Part shown: positions 51,121 to 58,988 of the stretch, in pieces | How positions within the stretch are numbered: the first letter of the stretch is position 1 | Layout: every line of letters starts with the position of its first letter | NCBI RefSeq assembly: GCF_008630065.1 | Contig: NZ_VWPL01000009.1 | Coordinates: forward strand, 1 to 64,000 | Direction of reading: 5' to 3' | Origin: Blastochloris sulfoviridis | Lineage (GTDB): Bacteria; Pseudomonadota; Alphaproteobacteria; Rhizobiales; Xanthobacteraceae | Length of the DNA: 64,000 nucleotides | The notes under the pieces: model-generated | Databases searched by the model: none | The model's input: the letters and a program-made list of their open reading frames with translations, nothing else | What the model was told of the DNA's origin: nothing | Translations under genes and position numbers: made by a program

Positions 51121-51244
51121 TACGGTTTCCGGCCTTCAGAGCCGGAGAACCGTAGTCCGATCGCCAAAAAATCCCTTTCGGATCAAGGATTTTTTGGCGA
51201 GATCGTTTCCGGTATCCCGAAGGGATCAACCGGAAACCGCATGA
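51118..51244. repeat. Dispersed repeat, family A (begins at the permease stop codon)
   Basis: It starts tgatacggtttccggccttc, where tga is the stop of the preceding gene. It continues agccggagaaccgtagt, inner hairpin gccaaaaaatcccttt/aaggattttttggc, and gtttccggtatcccgaagg with gatcaaccggaaaccg. Confidence 0.92.
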
Positions 51245-51255
51245 CGACAGCGGGA

Positions 51256-51291
51256 TACGAAAAGGGACGGTGGCGAGGCCGCCACCGTCCC
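51256..51291 (-). terminator. Intrinsic terminator of the cytochrome b561 gene
   Basis: gggacggtggc (51264-51274) and gccaccgtccc (51281-51291) form a perfect 11-bp stem with a 6-base loop. On the minus strand the stem is followed by TTTTCGTATC. It lies 30 bases past the stop of the minus-strand cytochrome gene. Confidence 0.8.
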
Positions 51292-51320
51292 GGATCGTCA
51301 AGCCGTCTTGGGGCGAGGAC

Positions 51321-51932
51321 TCACGCCTGCCCGCGCAGCCACGGCACCATGCGGCCGAGCGTCGCGTCGCGGCGCACATAGTGGTGCCACAGGGCGGCGG
51401 CGGCGTGCAGGAACACGACGAGCAGGATGAGGTTCATGGTGAAGCCGTGCACCGCGCTGAACTGCTTGGCCAGTTCGGGGACGGGGGTCAGCAGCGGCGG
51501 AATGCCGAGCAGGTCGACGCCGCGGCCGGCATACATCGACATCAGGAAGCCGCTCACCGGCATCACGATCAGGAGCGCATAGAGCGCGACGTGCGCGGCC
51601 TTGGCCGCGAGGTCGATCATCGGCGACGTCTCGACCGGCGCGGGCACGCCGCGGGTGGCCCGCCAGAACAGGCGCGCAGCGACCAGCGCGAACACGATCA
51701 CGCCGCCGGCCTTGTGCATGCCCATGAGCTGCATCCGCTGGCCCATCAGCGCCTTGACCCCTTCCGGGTCAGTCCCAAGGCTCTGGAGCTGCTTGATCTG
51801 GTCGCCAATCCCCTCGGCGATCTGGGCGGACGTGAACAAGCCGACGACCATGAAGAAGATCAGCCAGTGCAGCACGACGGCGACGCCGTCATAGCCGGGG
51901 GCGCTGGTTCCTGCTGAGTTGGTGGTGGTCAT
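51321..51932 (-). CDS. Cytochrome b561 (CybB-like) membrane di-haem protein
   Basis: 203 residues from the ATG at 51932 (GAGGGA upstream); an open extension of 21 codons is not family-like. Four membrane segments carry the haem-ligand histidines: VVLHWLIFFMVVG in helix 1, MGMHKAGGVIVFAL in helix 2, and AVHGFTMNLILLVVFLHAAA with LWHHYVRRD in the last. The family moves electrons between quinol and periplasmic partners. It is a monocistronic gene with its own terminator, downstream of the pnt operon on the same strand. Confidence 0.9.
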   Translation of the reverse strand: MTTTNSAGTSAPGYDGVAVVLHWLIFFMVVGLFTSAQIAEGIGDQIKQLQSLGTDPEGVKALMGQRMQLMGMHKAGGVIVFALVAARLFWRATRGVPAPVETSPMIDLAAKAAHVALYALLIVMPVSGFLMSMYAGRGVDLLGIPPLLTPVPELAKQFSAVHGFTMNLILLVVFLHAAAALWHHYVRRDATLGRMVPWLRGQA

Positions 51933-52106
51933 GAGATCCCTCGGAAGATGTCTATCTCCACGGCGTTCTATGCCACGATCGCCGGGCGATGTCATGAGTT
52001 TGGAAAATGAACAAATAGAAAGGTTTGAATATGTGGCGTGCAGCCGCAGTCGGGAAAGTACATAGCTCGCGAAAGCGGGATTCCCGAAAGCAGCGCGGAC
52101 GTGAAA

Positions 52107-52136
52107 CGAAAACGGCCGGGCGCGAGGCCCGGCCGT
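52107..52136 (-). terminator. Intrinsic terminator of the pnt operon
   Basis: acggccgggc (52112-52121) and gcccggccgt (52127-52136) form a perfect 10-bp stem around 5 bases. The minus-strand continuation is TTTCGTTTC. It lies 22 bases beyond the pntB stop. Confidence 0.8.
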
Positions 52137-52158
52137 TCGTTGCCGAACGAGGCTGCCG

Positions 52159-53559
52159 TCAGTGGCCGAGGCCCTTGACGATCGACTCGGTCATCTTCTT
52201 GGCGTCGCCGAACAGCATCATGGTGTTGTCGCGGAAGAACAGCTCGTTCTCGACGCCGGCATAGCCGGACGCCATCGAGCGCTTCACGAACAGCACGGTC
52301 TTGGCCTTTTCGACGTCGAGGATCGGCATGCCGTAGATCGCCGACTTGGGGTCGGTCTTGGCCGCCGGGTTGGTGACGTCGTTCGCGCCGATGACATAGG
52401 CGACGTCCGCGGTCGAGAAGTCGTTGTTGATGTCCTCGAGCTCGAACACCTCGTCATAGGGCACGTTGGCCTCGGCGAGCAGCACGTTCATGTGGCCGGG
52501 CATGCGGCCCGCCACCGGGTGGATGGCGTACTTGACCTCGACGCCTTCCTTCTTGAGCAGGTCGGCCATCTCGCGCACCGCGTGCTGGGCCTGGGCGACC
52601 GCCATGCCGTAGCCCGGCACGATGATCACCTTCGACGCGTTCTTCATGATGAAGGCGGCGTCGTCGGCCGACCCCTGCTTCACCGGACGCGCCTCGACCT
52701 TGCCCTCGGACGCCGCCACCTCGCCGCCGAAGCCGCCGAGGATGACCGAGATGAAGCTGCGGTTCATGCCCTTGCACATGATGTAGGACAGGATCGCACC
52801 CGACGAGCCGACCAGCGCACCGGTGATGATCAGCGCGGTGTTGCCGAGCGTGAAGCCGATGCCGGCCGCCGCCCACCCCGAATAGGAGTTGAGCATCGAC
52901 ACCACCACCGGCATGTCGGCGCCGCCGATCGGGATGATCAGGGTGACGCCGAGCACGAACGACACCAGCACGATCAGCCAGAACACCGTGGTGCTCTCGC
53001 TGGCCATGAAGATCAGCATCAGCAGCAGCAGCGCGATGCCGAGGCCGATGTTGAGCATGTGCCGGTTCGGCAGGATGATCGGCGCGCCGCTCATCCGTCC
53101 GTCGAGCTTGAGGAAGGCGATCACCGAGCCGGTGAAGGTGACGGCGCCGATGGCCACGCCGAGCGCCATCTCGATGAGGCTCGCCCCATGGATGTGCCCC
53201 GGTGCGCCGATGCCGAAGGCGGTCGGCGAGTAGAGCGCGCCGGCGGCGACCAGCACCGCGGCCATGCCGACCAGCGAGTGGAAGGCCGCGACGAGCTGCG
53301 GCATCGCGGTCATCGCCACGCGCTTGGCGATCGTCGCGCCGATGGCGCCACCGATGCCAATGCCGAACACCGTCAGCAGGAAGCCGGAGAAACCGGACGG
53401 CGGGCTCAGGATCAGCGTGGTCAGCACGGCGATGCCCATGCCGATCATGCCATAGAGGTTACCCTGGCGCGAGGTTGCCGGGCTGGAGAGCCCGCGCAGC
53501 GACAGGATGAACAGAACGGCCGCAACCAGATAGAGCAGGGCGGCGAAACTGGCGCTCAT
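52159..53559 (-). CDS. pntB: NAD(P) transhydrogenase subunit beta
   Basis: 466 residues from the ATG at 53559; an upstream open extension is shadow sequence. Nine or so membrane helices (about 1-265) include GASLIEMALGVAIGAVTFTG. The cytosolic domain III (about 290-466) binds NADP: KVIIVPGYGMAVAQAQHAVR (Rossmann GYGMAVAQAQ), then AIHPVAGRMPGHMNVLLAEA, VIGANDVTNPAA and GMPILDVEKAKTVLFVKRSM. The enzyme couples hydride transfer from NADH to NADP with proton entry and so supplies NADPH. It is the last gene of pntAA-pntAB-pntB. Confidence 0.97.
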   Translation of the reverse strand: MSASFAALLYLVAAVLFILSLRGLSSPATSRQGNLYGMIGMGIAVLTTLILSPPSGFSGFLLTVFGIGIGGAIGATIAKRVAMTAMPQLVAAFHSLVGMAAVLVAAGALYSPTAFGIGAPGHIHGASLIEMALGVAIGAVTFTGSVIAFLKLDGRMSGAPIILPNRHMLNIGLGIALLLLMLIFMASESTTVFWLIVLVSFVLGVTLIIPIGGADMPVVVSMLNSYSGWAAAGIGFTLGNTALIITGALVGSSGAILSYIMCKGMNRSFISVILGGFGGEVAASEGKVEARPVKQGSADDAAFIMKNASKVIIVPGYGMAVAQAQHAVREMADLLKKEGVEVKYAIHPVAGRMPGHMNVLLAEANVPYDEVFELEDINNDFSTADVAYVIGANDVTNPAAKTDPKSAIYGMPILDVEKAKTVLFVKRSMASGYAGVENELFFRDNTMMLFGDAKKMTESIVKGLGH

Positions 53560-53569
53560 GACCGTCCCC

Positions 53570-54004
53570 TCACTTCTGCTTCTTCTGGTACATGCCCAGC
53601 ATGCGCTGGGTGACCAGGAAGCCGCCAAAGATGTTGATCGAGGCGAAGACCAGCGCCACGAAACCGAACGTGCGCGACCAGCCCGAGACGTCGGGGCTGG
53701 AGAGGTCGACGCCGACGGCGAGCAGGGCGCCGACCACGATCACCGACGAGATGGCGTTGGTGACCGACATCAGCGGCGTATGGAGCGCCGGGGTCACCGA
53801 CCACACCACGTAATAGCCGACGAAGATCGCCAGCACGAAGATCGAAAGGCGGAACACGAACGGGTCGATGAGCCCGCCGGAGGCGACGCCGATGGCAGCG
53901 CCGGCCGCGTCGGCATAGGCCTGCGCGGTCTCGGCGGCCTGGCGGGCCGCTTCGGCCGCCTGGCGCAACTGCTCAGCGGCCTGGTCTGCATTCACTGTGG
54001 CCAT
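53570..54004 (-). CDS. pntAB: NAD(P) transhydrogenase subunit alpha part 2
   Basis: 144 residues from the ATG at 54004; another in-frame ATG lies seven codons earlier. An Ala/Gln-rich N-terminal helix (about 5-45) precedes three membrane helices with [40 protein letters not shown] and [22 protein letters not shown]-type sequence, the proton-channel part of the alpha subunit. The split alpha subunit (separate PntAA and PntAB) is the Rhodospirillum-type arrangement, not the fused enterobacterial one. The gene is 10 bases ahead of pntB. Confidence 0.95.
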   Translation of the reverse strand: MATVNADQAAEQLRQAAEAARQAAETAQAYADAAGAAIGVASGGLIDPFVFRLSIFVLAIFVGYYVVWSVTPALHTPLMSVTNAISSVIVVGALLAVGVDLSSPDVSGWSRTFGFVALVFASINIFGGFLVTQRMLGMYQKKQK

Positions 54005-54053
54005 GAGATGATTTTCCGCTTGCAAAACTGAAGGGGGTTACCCGGCCGTGCGT

Positions 54054-55199
54054 TCACTCGGCCGCATGCTTGGGCGAAAACGAGGGGTGGACGACGGCGC
54101 CGTCCTTGGTCAGGCAGGTCGCCTTCACCAGCTCGTCATCCCATTTGACGGCGAGCGCCTTGGCAGCCTTGTCCACCAGCGTCTCGACGAAGGCGAAGAG
54201 GTTCTTCGCGTAAAGGGCGGAGGCGGTGGCGGCGAGACGGCCGGGCACGTTGTTGTGGCCGACGATCTTCACGCCCTCATGGACCACGACCGCGCCGGGC
54301 TCCGACAGCTCGCAATTGCCGCCGCGCTCGACCGCGAGGTCGACCACCACCGAGCCCTGCTTCATGCTCTCGACCATCTCCTTCGACACCAGCTTGGGCG
54401 CCGGGCGGCCGGGGATGAGCGCGGTGGTGATGACGATGTCCTGCTTGGCGATGTGCGCGGCGACCAGCGCCGCCTGCTTGGCCTGGTACTCCTTCGACAT
54501 CTCCTTGGCGTAGCCGCCGGAGGTCTCGGCCTGCTTGAACTCGTCGTCCTCGACGGCGATGAACTTGGCGCCGAGGCTTTCCACCTGCTCCTTGGCGGCC
54601 GGGCGGACGTCGGTGGCGGTGACCACGGCGCCCAGGCGCCGGGCGGTGGCGATGGCCTGCAGGCCCGCGACGCCTGCGCCCATCACGAACACCTTGGCGG
54701 CGGGCACGGTGCCGGCGGCGGTCATCATCATCGGCATCGCGCGGCCGTATTCGGCGGCGCCGTCGATCACCGCGCGATAGCCGGCGAGGTTGGCCTGGCT
54801 GGACAGCACGTCCATGACCTGAGCGCGGGTGATGCGCGGCATCAGCTCCATCGCGAAGGACACAAGGCCGGCTTCGGCCATCGCCTTCAGCGCCGCCTCG
54901 TTGCCGTAGGGGTCCATGATGGCGATGACGAGCGCGCCGGACTTGTAGTCGGCGAATTCGTCGGGGGTCGGCCGGCGCACCTTCAGCACGACGTCGGCGC
55001 TGGCGACGGTATCCTTCGCGGTGGGGGCCAGTTTGGCGCCGGCCGCCTCGAACTCGGCGTCGCGAATTCCGGAGGCGAGACCGGCCCCCGCTTGAACTAC
55101 AATGTCGGCCCCAAGGCCGACCAGCCGTTTGACCGTTTCGGGCGTCGCCGCGACCCGCGGCTCGGCCTCATCGGTCTCGACGGGAATGGCAATCTTCAT
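54054..55199 (-). CDS. pntAA: NAD(P) transhydrogenase subunit alpha part 1
   Basis: 381 residues. It is the soluble NAD-binding domain I: MKIAIPVETDEAEPRVAATP at the N-terminus, LMPRITRAQVMDVLSSQANL, the Rossmann motif VFVMGAGVAGLQAIATARRL, TDVRPAAKEQVESLGAKFI, and QDIVITTALIPGRPAPKLVS. Together with PntAB and PntB it forms the membrane transhydrogenase. It is the first gene of the operon, 49 bases before pntAB. The 406-base region up to the divergent GT39 gene should carry the promoter. Confidence 0.97.
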   Translation of the reverse strand: MKIAIPVETDEAEPRVAATPETVKRLVGLGADIVVQAGAGLASGIRDAEFEAAGAKLAPTAKDTVASADVVLKVRRPTPDEFADYKSGALVIAIMDPYGNEAALKAMAEAGLVSFAMELMPRITRAQVMDVLSSQANLAGYRAVIDGAAEYGRAMPMMMTAAGTVPAAKVFVMGAGVAGLQAIATARRLGAVVTATDVRPAAKEQVESLGAKFIAVEDDEFKQAETSGGYAKEMSKEYQAKQAALVAAHIAKQDIVITTALIPGRPAPKLVSKEMVESMKQGSVVVDLAVERGGNCELSEPGAVVVHEGVKIVGHNNVPGRLAATASALYAKNLFAFVETLVDKAAKALAVKWDDELVKATCLTKDGAVVHPSFSPKHAAE

Positions 55200-55605
55200 C
55201 GTTTCGCCTCTCCAGAGAAACTGCCTTCGACCGCGGCGGGTCTATCCGCCAGCGCTCCTTATAGGAACGGATCGGTGGTTTTCGCTAGCTCCCGGCCCGG
55301 TTCTTTCGACCTACGGGATTTCCCGAGGGCGATTCGGAACAGGTTGTGATGGCTTGCGAGCGGCCGGTAGGTGCCGACCCCAAGGTTCGGCTATATAGGC
55401 CCCATCCTTGGCGGTATAGACCCTTTGTGCATCTCGCGCGGACGCATCAACCGCCAATGCCGGCAGGGGCGGCTTGCCGGCGTGACGAGGCACTTGGTAC
55501 GAGACGGTTGGCACGAGACGGTTGGCGCGAGACGTTTGGCATGGCCGGTGCAGGCACTTGGCATGCTGACGACGGGCTCGGCGTGAGGGCAGGAGACAGG
55601 GCGTC
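55200..55605. promoter_or_regulatory. Divergent intergenic region (pntAA / GT39) with a short tandem repeat
   Basis: No gene is seen. Promoters for both divergent genes should be here. At about 55495-55545 a ~15-base unit (gagacggttggcac/gagacggttggcgc/gagacgtttggcat) is repeated three times, followed by two diverged ggcacttggcatg-like copies, just ahead of the GT39 start. Confidence 0.5.
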
Positions 55606-57327
55606 GTGACGATCGAGACGGTCGAGGACGATCTTCCGCCGCAGCCGAGCCTTGGCGCCCGGCTGTCGTGGCTGGTGGACGTGGCGAGCGCATCGCACCG
55701 GCGCGCCTGCGCCCTGCTGGTGGCGCTGGCGGTGCTTTGCTTCCTGCCCGGCTTCTTCAGCATCCCGCCGGTCGACCGCGACGAGGCGCGCTTCGCCCAG
55801 GCCACCAAGCAGATGCTGGAGACCGGCGACTATGTCGACATCCGCTTCCAGTCCGAGGCACGCCACAAGAAGCCGGTCGGCATCTATTGGCTGCAGGCCG
55901 GCGTGGTTGGCGCCGCCGAGGCGCTGGGCGTGCCGGAGGCGCGAACCCGCATCTGGCTCTATCGCCTCCCGTCGCTGTTCGGGGCGATCGGCGGGGTGCT
56001 GCTGACCTATTGGGCGGCGCTGGCCTTCGTGTCGCGCCGGGGGGCGGTGCTGGCTGCGGCGATGATGGCGAGCTGCATCCTGCTTGGGGTCGAGGCGCGG
56101 CTCGCCAAGACCGACGCCATGCTGTTCCTCACCATCATCGCTGCCCAGGGCGCGCTCGCACACGCCTATTTCCGGCATGCCAGATGGAGCGAGCGCGAGA
56201 ACTGGCTGATTCCGGCGACATTCTGGACCGGCATCGGTGCCGGCGTGCTGCTGAAGGGGCCGATCATCCTGATGGTGGCCGCCTTCACCATTCTCGGCAT
56301 CGGCTTTGCCACCCGCTCCTGGCGCTGGCTCCTGGCGCTGAAGCCGGGGTGGGGCGCGCCGTGGGCGCTGCTGCTGGTCCTGCCCTGGTTCGTCGCGATC
56401 ACGCTGAAGACCGGCGGCACCTTCTTCGACGAGGCGGTCGGCCGCGACATGCTGGGCAAGGTGGCCACCGCGCAGGAGAAGCATTGGGGACCGCCGGGCT
56501 ACTACCTCGTCGCCTTCTGGGTGACGTTCTGGCCGGCGGCGCCGATGGTGCTGTTCGCCGCCCCGGCGACCTGGCGCGACCGGCTCGACCCCAAGGTGCT
56601 GTTCCTGGCCGCCTGGGTGATACCGGCCTGGCTGGTGTTCGAGCTCGTGCCGACCAAGCTGCCGCACTACGTGCTGCCGCTCTATCCGGCGCTGGCCATC
56701 CTGGCGGCGCGGGCGCTGGAGAGGGGCGAGGTGGAGCCCGCGGCGCGCTGGTGGACGCGCGGGGCGGAATGGTGGTGGGCGGGTGTCGCCGTGCTGGTGC
56801 CGGCGCTGGCGCTGACCGGTCTGCTGCTGTTCCACAAGGGTGCCGGCTTCCTGGCCTGGCCGTTCATGCTGGCCGCCGGCTTTCTCGGCTTCAAGGCGGT
56901 CGAGATGCTGCGGGTGGAGGGGCCGGAGCGCGGCTTCCTGGTGGCGACGCTTGCGGCCTTCACCGTCTATGTGGCGGTGCTGCAGGTGCTGATTCCGGCA
57001 ACGCGCACCTATTTCCCGGCCGGCACGCTGGCGGCGCTGCAGCTTCCCGGCTGCGCCGACACCAAGATCGCCTCGGTGAGCTACCGCGAGCCCAGCCTGG
57101 TGTTTCTCGGCGGTACCGACGTGCTGCTGACCGACGCGCGCGGCGCGGCCGAATTCCTGCGGGAGGGCGACTGCCGGGTGGCGATCGTCGACCGCCGCCA
57201 CGAGCGCGCCTTCTCGCTCGGCGCCGAGCAGGTCGGCCTGCGCTTTCAGCTCCTCACCGTGATCAAGGCCGCCAACTACAATGGTGGGCGGCGGCTCAAT
57301 CTGGCGGTGTTCGCCAACGCGCGGTGA
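55606..57327 (+). CDS. Glycosyltransferase family 39 membrane protein (ArnT-like)
   Basis: 573 residues from a GTG at 55606. About ten to twelve membrane segments are visible. The first periplasmic loop has FFSIPPVDRDEARFAQATKQ, with the Asp/Glu pair required in GT39/ArnT enzymes, then DIRFQSEARHKKPVGIYWLQ. ArnT-type enzymes transfer a sugar from undecaprenyl phosphate to lipid A or another periplasmic acceptor. The C-terminal ~100 residues form a soluble domain (DTKIASVSYREPSLVFLGGT). The donor is unknown, but a polyprenyl-phosphate GT2 candidate is encoded at 61874-62605. The gene stands alone. Confidence 0.85.
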   Translation: MTIETVEDDLPPQPSLGARLSWLVDVASASHRRACALLVALAVLCFLPGFFSIPPVDRDEARFAQATKQMLETGDYVDIRFQSEARHKKPVGIYWLQAGVVGAAEALGVPEARTRIWLYRLPSLFGAIGGVLLTYWAALAFVSRRGAVLAAAMMASCILLGVEARLAKTDAMLFLTIIAAQGALAHAYFRHARWSERENWLIPATFWTGIGAGVLLKGPIILMVAAFTILGIGFATRSWRWLLALKPGWGAPWALLLVLPWFVAITLKTGGTFFDEAVGRDMLGKVATAQEKHWGPPGYYLVAFWVTFWPAAPMVLFAAPATWRDRLDPKVLFLAAWVIPAWLVFELVPTKLPHYVLPLYPALAILAARALERGEVEPAARWWTRGAEWWWAGVAVLVPALALTGLLLFHKGAGFLAWPFMLAAGFLGFKAVEMLRVEGPERGFLVATLAAFTVYVAVLQVLIPATRTYFPAGTLAALQLPGCADTKIASVSYREPSLVFLGGTDVLLTDARGAAEFLREGDCRVAIVDRRHERAFSLGAEQVGLRFQLLTVIKAANYNGGRRLNLAVFANAR

Positions 57328-57683
57328 CGCGACCCGCCGATCCTGCCGCCACTCCGTGTGCTCCTGTCCCGCGCGTCGGGGCGGTGCCAGACAGGGCGTC
57401 CGGATGACCCGGCCGGAGGATCTCTCTTGATTGCCGGATGCCATGGCATCGACCAAGCATTTCCGAGTGGAGCCGCTTTCCGGATCACGGAGGGATCTTT
57501 CGCAGAACCGCATCATCCTATGTGCAGGCAGCGAGACTGCGAACGAATTGCACATGTCTTTGTTCAACGTGACACGGTGCTGGGATAGTCAATACTGCCA
57601 TCCTGCTGTTCGCAGGCGGAACCGGTGAGGCAGGGATGTAAACGGGTCAGCCAAACCAGCATTGGTTCGCAGGCCCACAGCCT

Positions 57684-57787
57684 AGAGCATTCTCCGCAAA
57701 AGTGGGAACCGGTTTTGCGAAAGAGAATTCGATAAACCAAGAACTTAGAGCGTCCGGCCAGTTCAACCTGATCGGCGGACGCTCTAG
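57684..57787. repeat. Dispersed repeat, family D
   Basis: agagcattctccgcaaaagt, gggaaccggttttgcgaaag, agaattc, then agagcgtccg (57747-57756) inverted as cggacgctct (57776-57785). It is the reverse orientation of the secD-proximal copy. The rest of 57328-57910 shows no gene. Confidence 0.85.
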
Positions 57788-57910
57788 GGCGCGCGGCCGC
57801 ACAGGACAACCGACCCAAGCCGACGCGGGAACAGTCATCGGCAGAGGGCACGCGATGCGACACGGGAACAACCGAGGGGATCTCGCATGCGAATTGTGCA
57901 TCTGGATTGT

Positions 57911-57930
57911 AATTGCAAATGAGTTGCATT
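57911..57930. promoter_or_regulatory. Mur-type manganese box 1 upstream of sitA
   Basis: TGCAAATGAGTTGCA (57914-57928) is a TGCAA-N5-TTGCA palindrome. It matches the Mur-responsive sequences described in front of sitABCD and mntH in Rhizobiales, where the Fur-family protein Mur represses with Mn(II). It lies in an AT-rich patch 61-75 bases before the start codon. Confidence 0.65.
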
Positions 57931-57951
57931 AGCGTGCCATCTCTCGCAATG

Positions 57952-57966
57952 TGCAAACTAGATGCA
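57952..57966. promoter_or_regulatory. Mur-type manganese box 2 upstream of sitA
   Basis: TGCAAACTAGATGCA has the same TGCA-centred spacing as box 1, with one mismatch in the right arm. It sits 38 bases after box 1 (start to start) and 25 bases before the sitA start. Paired boxes of this kind are known from the rhizobial sit promoter. Confidence 0.55.
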
Positions 57967-57990
57967 ATAAATGGAATAAGGAGAATCGTC

Positions 57991-58974
57991 GTGAGAGCCA
58001 TGATCCGTTTGGGCGTCAACGGTTGGGAGGTCTTCCGTCGGAATGCCGAGCACGGGACCGTCAACCGTCGGGACGCCTTCCGGTGGGCCGTTGTCGCCGC
58101 CGCGCTGATGGGGAGCGTGTCACCGTCAGTGGCCGAGGATGCGAGGCCGGACAAGCTCAAGGCGGTGACCAGTTTCACCATCATCGCCGACATGGCGAAG
58201 AACGTCGCGGGCGAGGCTGCGACCGTCGAATCGATCACCAAGCCGGGGGCCGAGATCCACAATTACCAGCCCACGCCGGGCGACATCCTGAAGGCGCAGG
58301 ACGCGCAGCTCATTTTGTGGAACGGCCTCAATCTCGAGCGGTGGTTCGAGAAATTCTTTCGCAACCTGAAGGATATGCCGAGCGTCGTGGTGTCGGACGG
58401 CGTTGTGCCCGTGGGCATTGCCGAGGGCGCCTATCGCGGCAAGCCCAATCCGCATGCCTGGATGTCGCCGACCGCCGCCCGGATCTATGTCGACAACATT
58501 CGCGACGCCTTCATCGCGCATGACCCGGCCAACGGCGAGGTCTACCGGCGCAATGCGGCGGCCTACGCGCAGAAGATCGAGGCGACCGTCGCGCCGATCC
58601 GCGCCCGGCTGGAGTCGATCCCGCCTGAAAAACGCTGGCTCGTCACCAGCGAGGGCGCCTTCTCCTATCTGGCGCGGGATTTCGGTCTCAAGGAACTCTA
58701 TCTGTGGCCGATCAACGCCGACCAGCAGGGTACGCCGCAGCAGGTGAAGAAGGTCATCAACGCGGTTCGCGCCAACAACATTCCGGTTATATTCAGCGAA
58801 AGCACGGTTTCGCCCGATCCGGCCCGGCAGGTGGCGCGCGAGACCGGGGCGCGATACGGCGGCGTTCTTTATGTCGACTCGCTGAGCGAGCCGGACGGGC
58901 CGGTGCCGACCTATCTCGACCTGCTGCGGGTCACCACAGAGACCATCGCCAAGGGCCTGAGCGAGCGACCGTGA
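57991..58974 (+). CDS. sitA: Manganese/zinc ABC transporter, substrate-binding protein SitA
   Basis: 327 residues. The GTG at 57991 is chosen because AAGGAG lies seven bases upstream; earlier in-frame starts lie inside the Mur boxes. A Tat-like leader (NRRDAFRWAVVAAALMGSVS, cleavage near VAED) leads to a cluster A-I metal-binding lobe pair. The ligands are visible in GAEIHNYQPTPGDIL (His), GKPNPHAWMSP (His), a Glu in FGLKELYLWP and an Asp in YVDSLSEPDGP. It captures periplasmic Mn(II) (possibly Fe or Zn) for SitBCD. The upstream Mur boxes favour manganese. sitB overlaps or abuts its stop. Confidence 0.93.
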   Translation: MRAMIRLGVNGWEVFRRNAEHGTVNRRDAFRWAVVAAALMGSVSPSVAEDARPDKLKAVTSFTIIADMAKNVAGEAATVESITKPGAEIHNYQPTPGDILKAQDAQLILWNGLNLERWFEKFFRNLKDMPSVVVSDGVVPVGIAEGAYRGKPNPHAWMSPTAARIYVDNIRDAFIAHDPANGEVYRRNAAAYAQKIEATVAPIRARLESIPPEKRWLVTSEGAFSYLARDFGLKELYLWPINADQQGTPQQVKKVINAVRANNIPVIFSESTVSPDPARQVARETGARYGGVLYVDSLSEPDGPVPTYLDLLRVTTETIAKGLSERP

Positions 58975-58988
58975 AGCGAGTGACCGCG

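Noticed and set aside
55447-57567. A 706-codon minus-strand frame over the GT39 gene
   Set aside because: The GT39 protein shows proper membrane topology and the Asp/Glu motif. The antisense product is a low-complexity His/Arg/Gln polymer.
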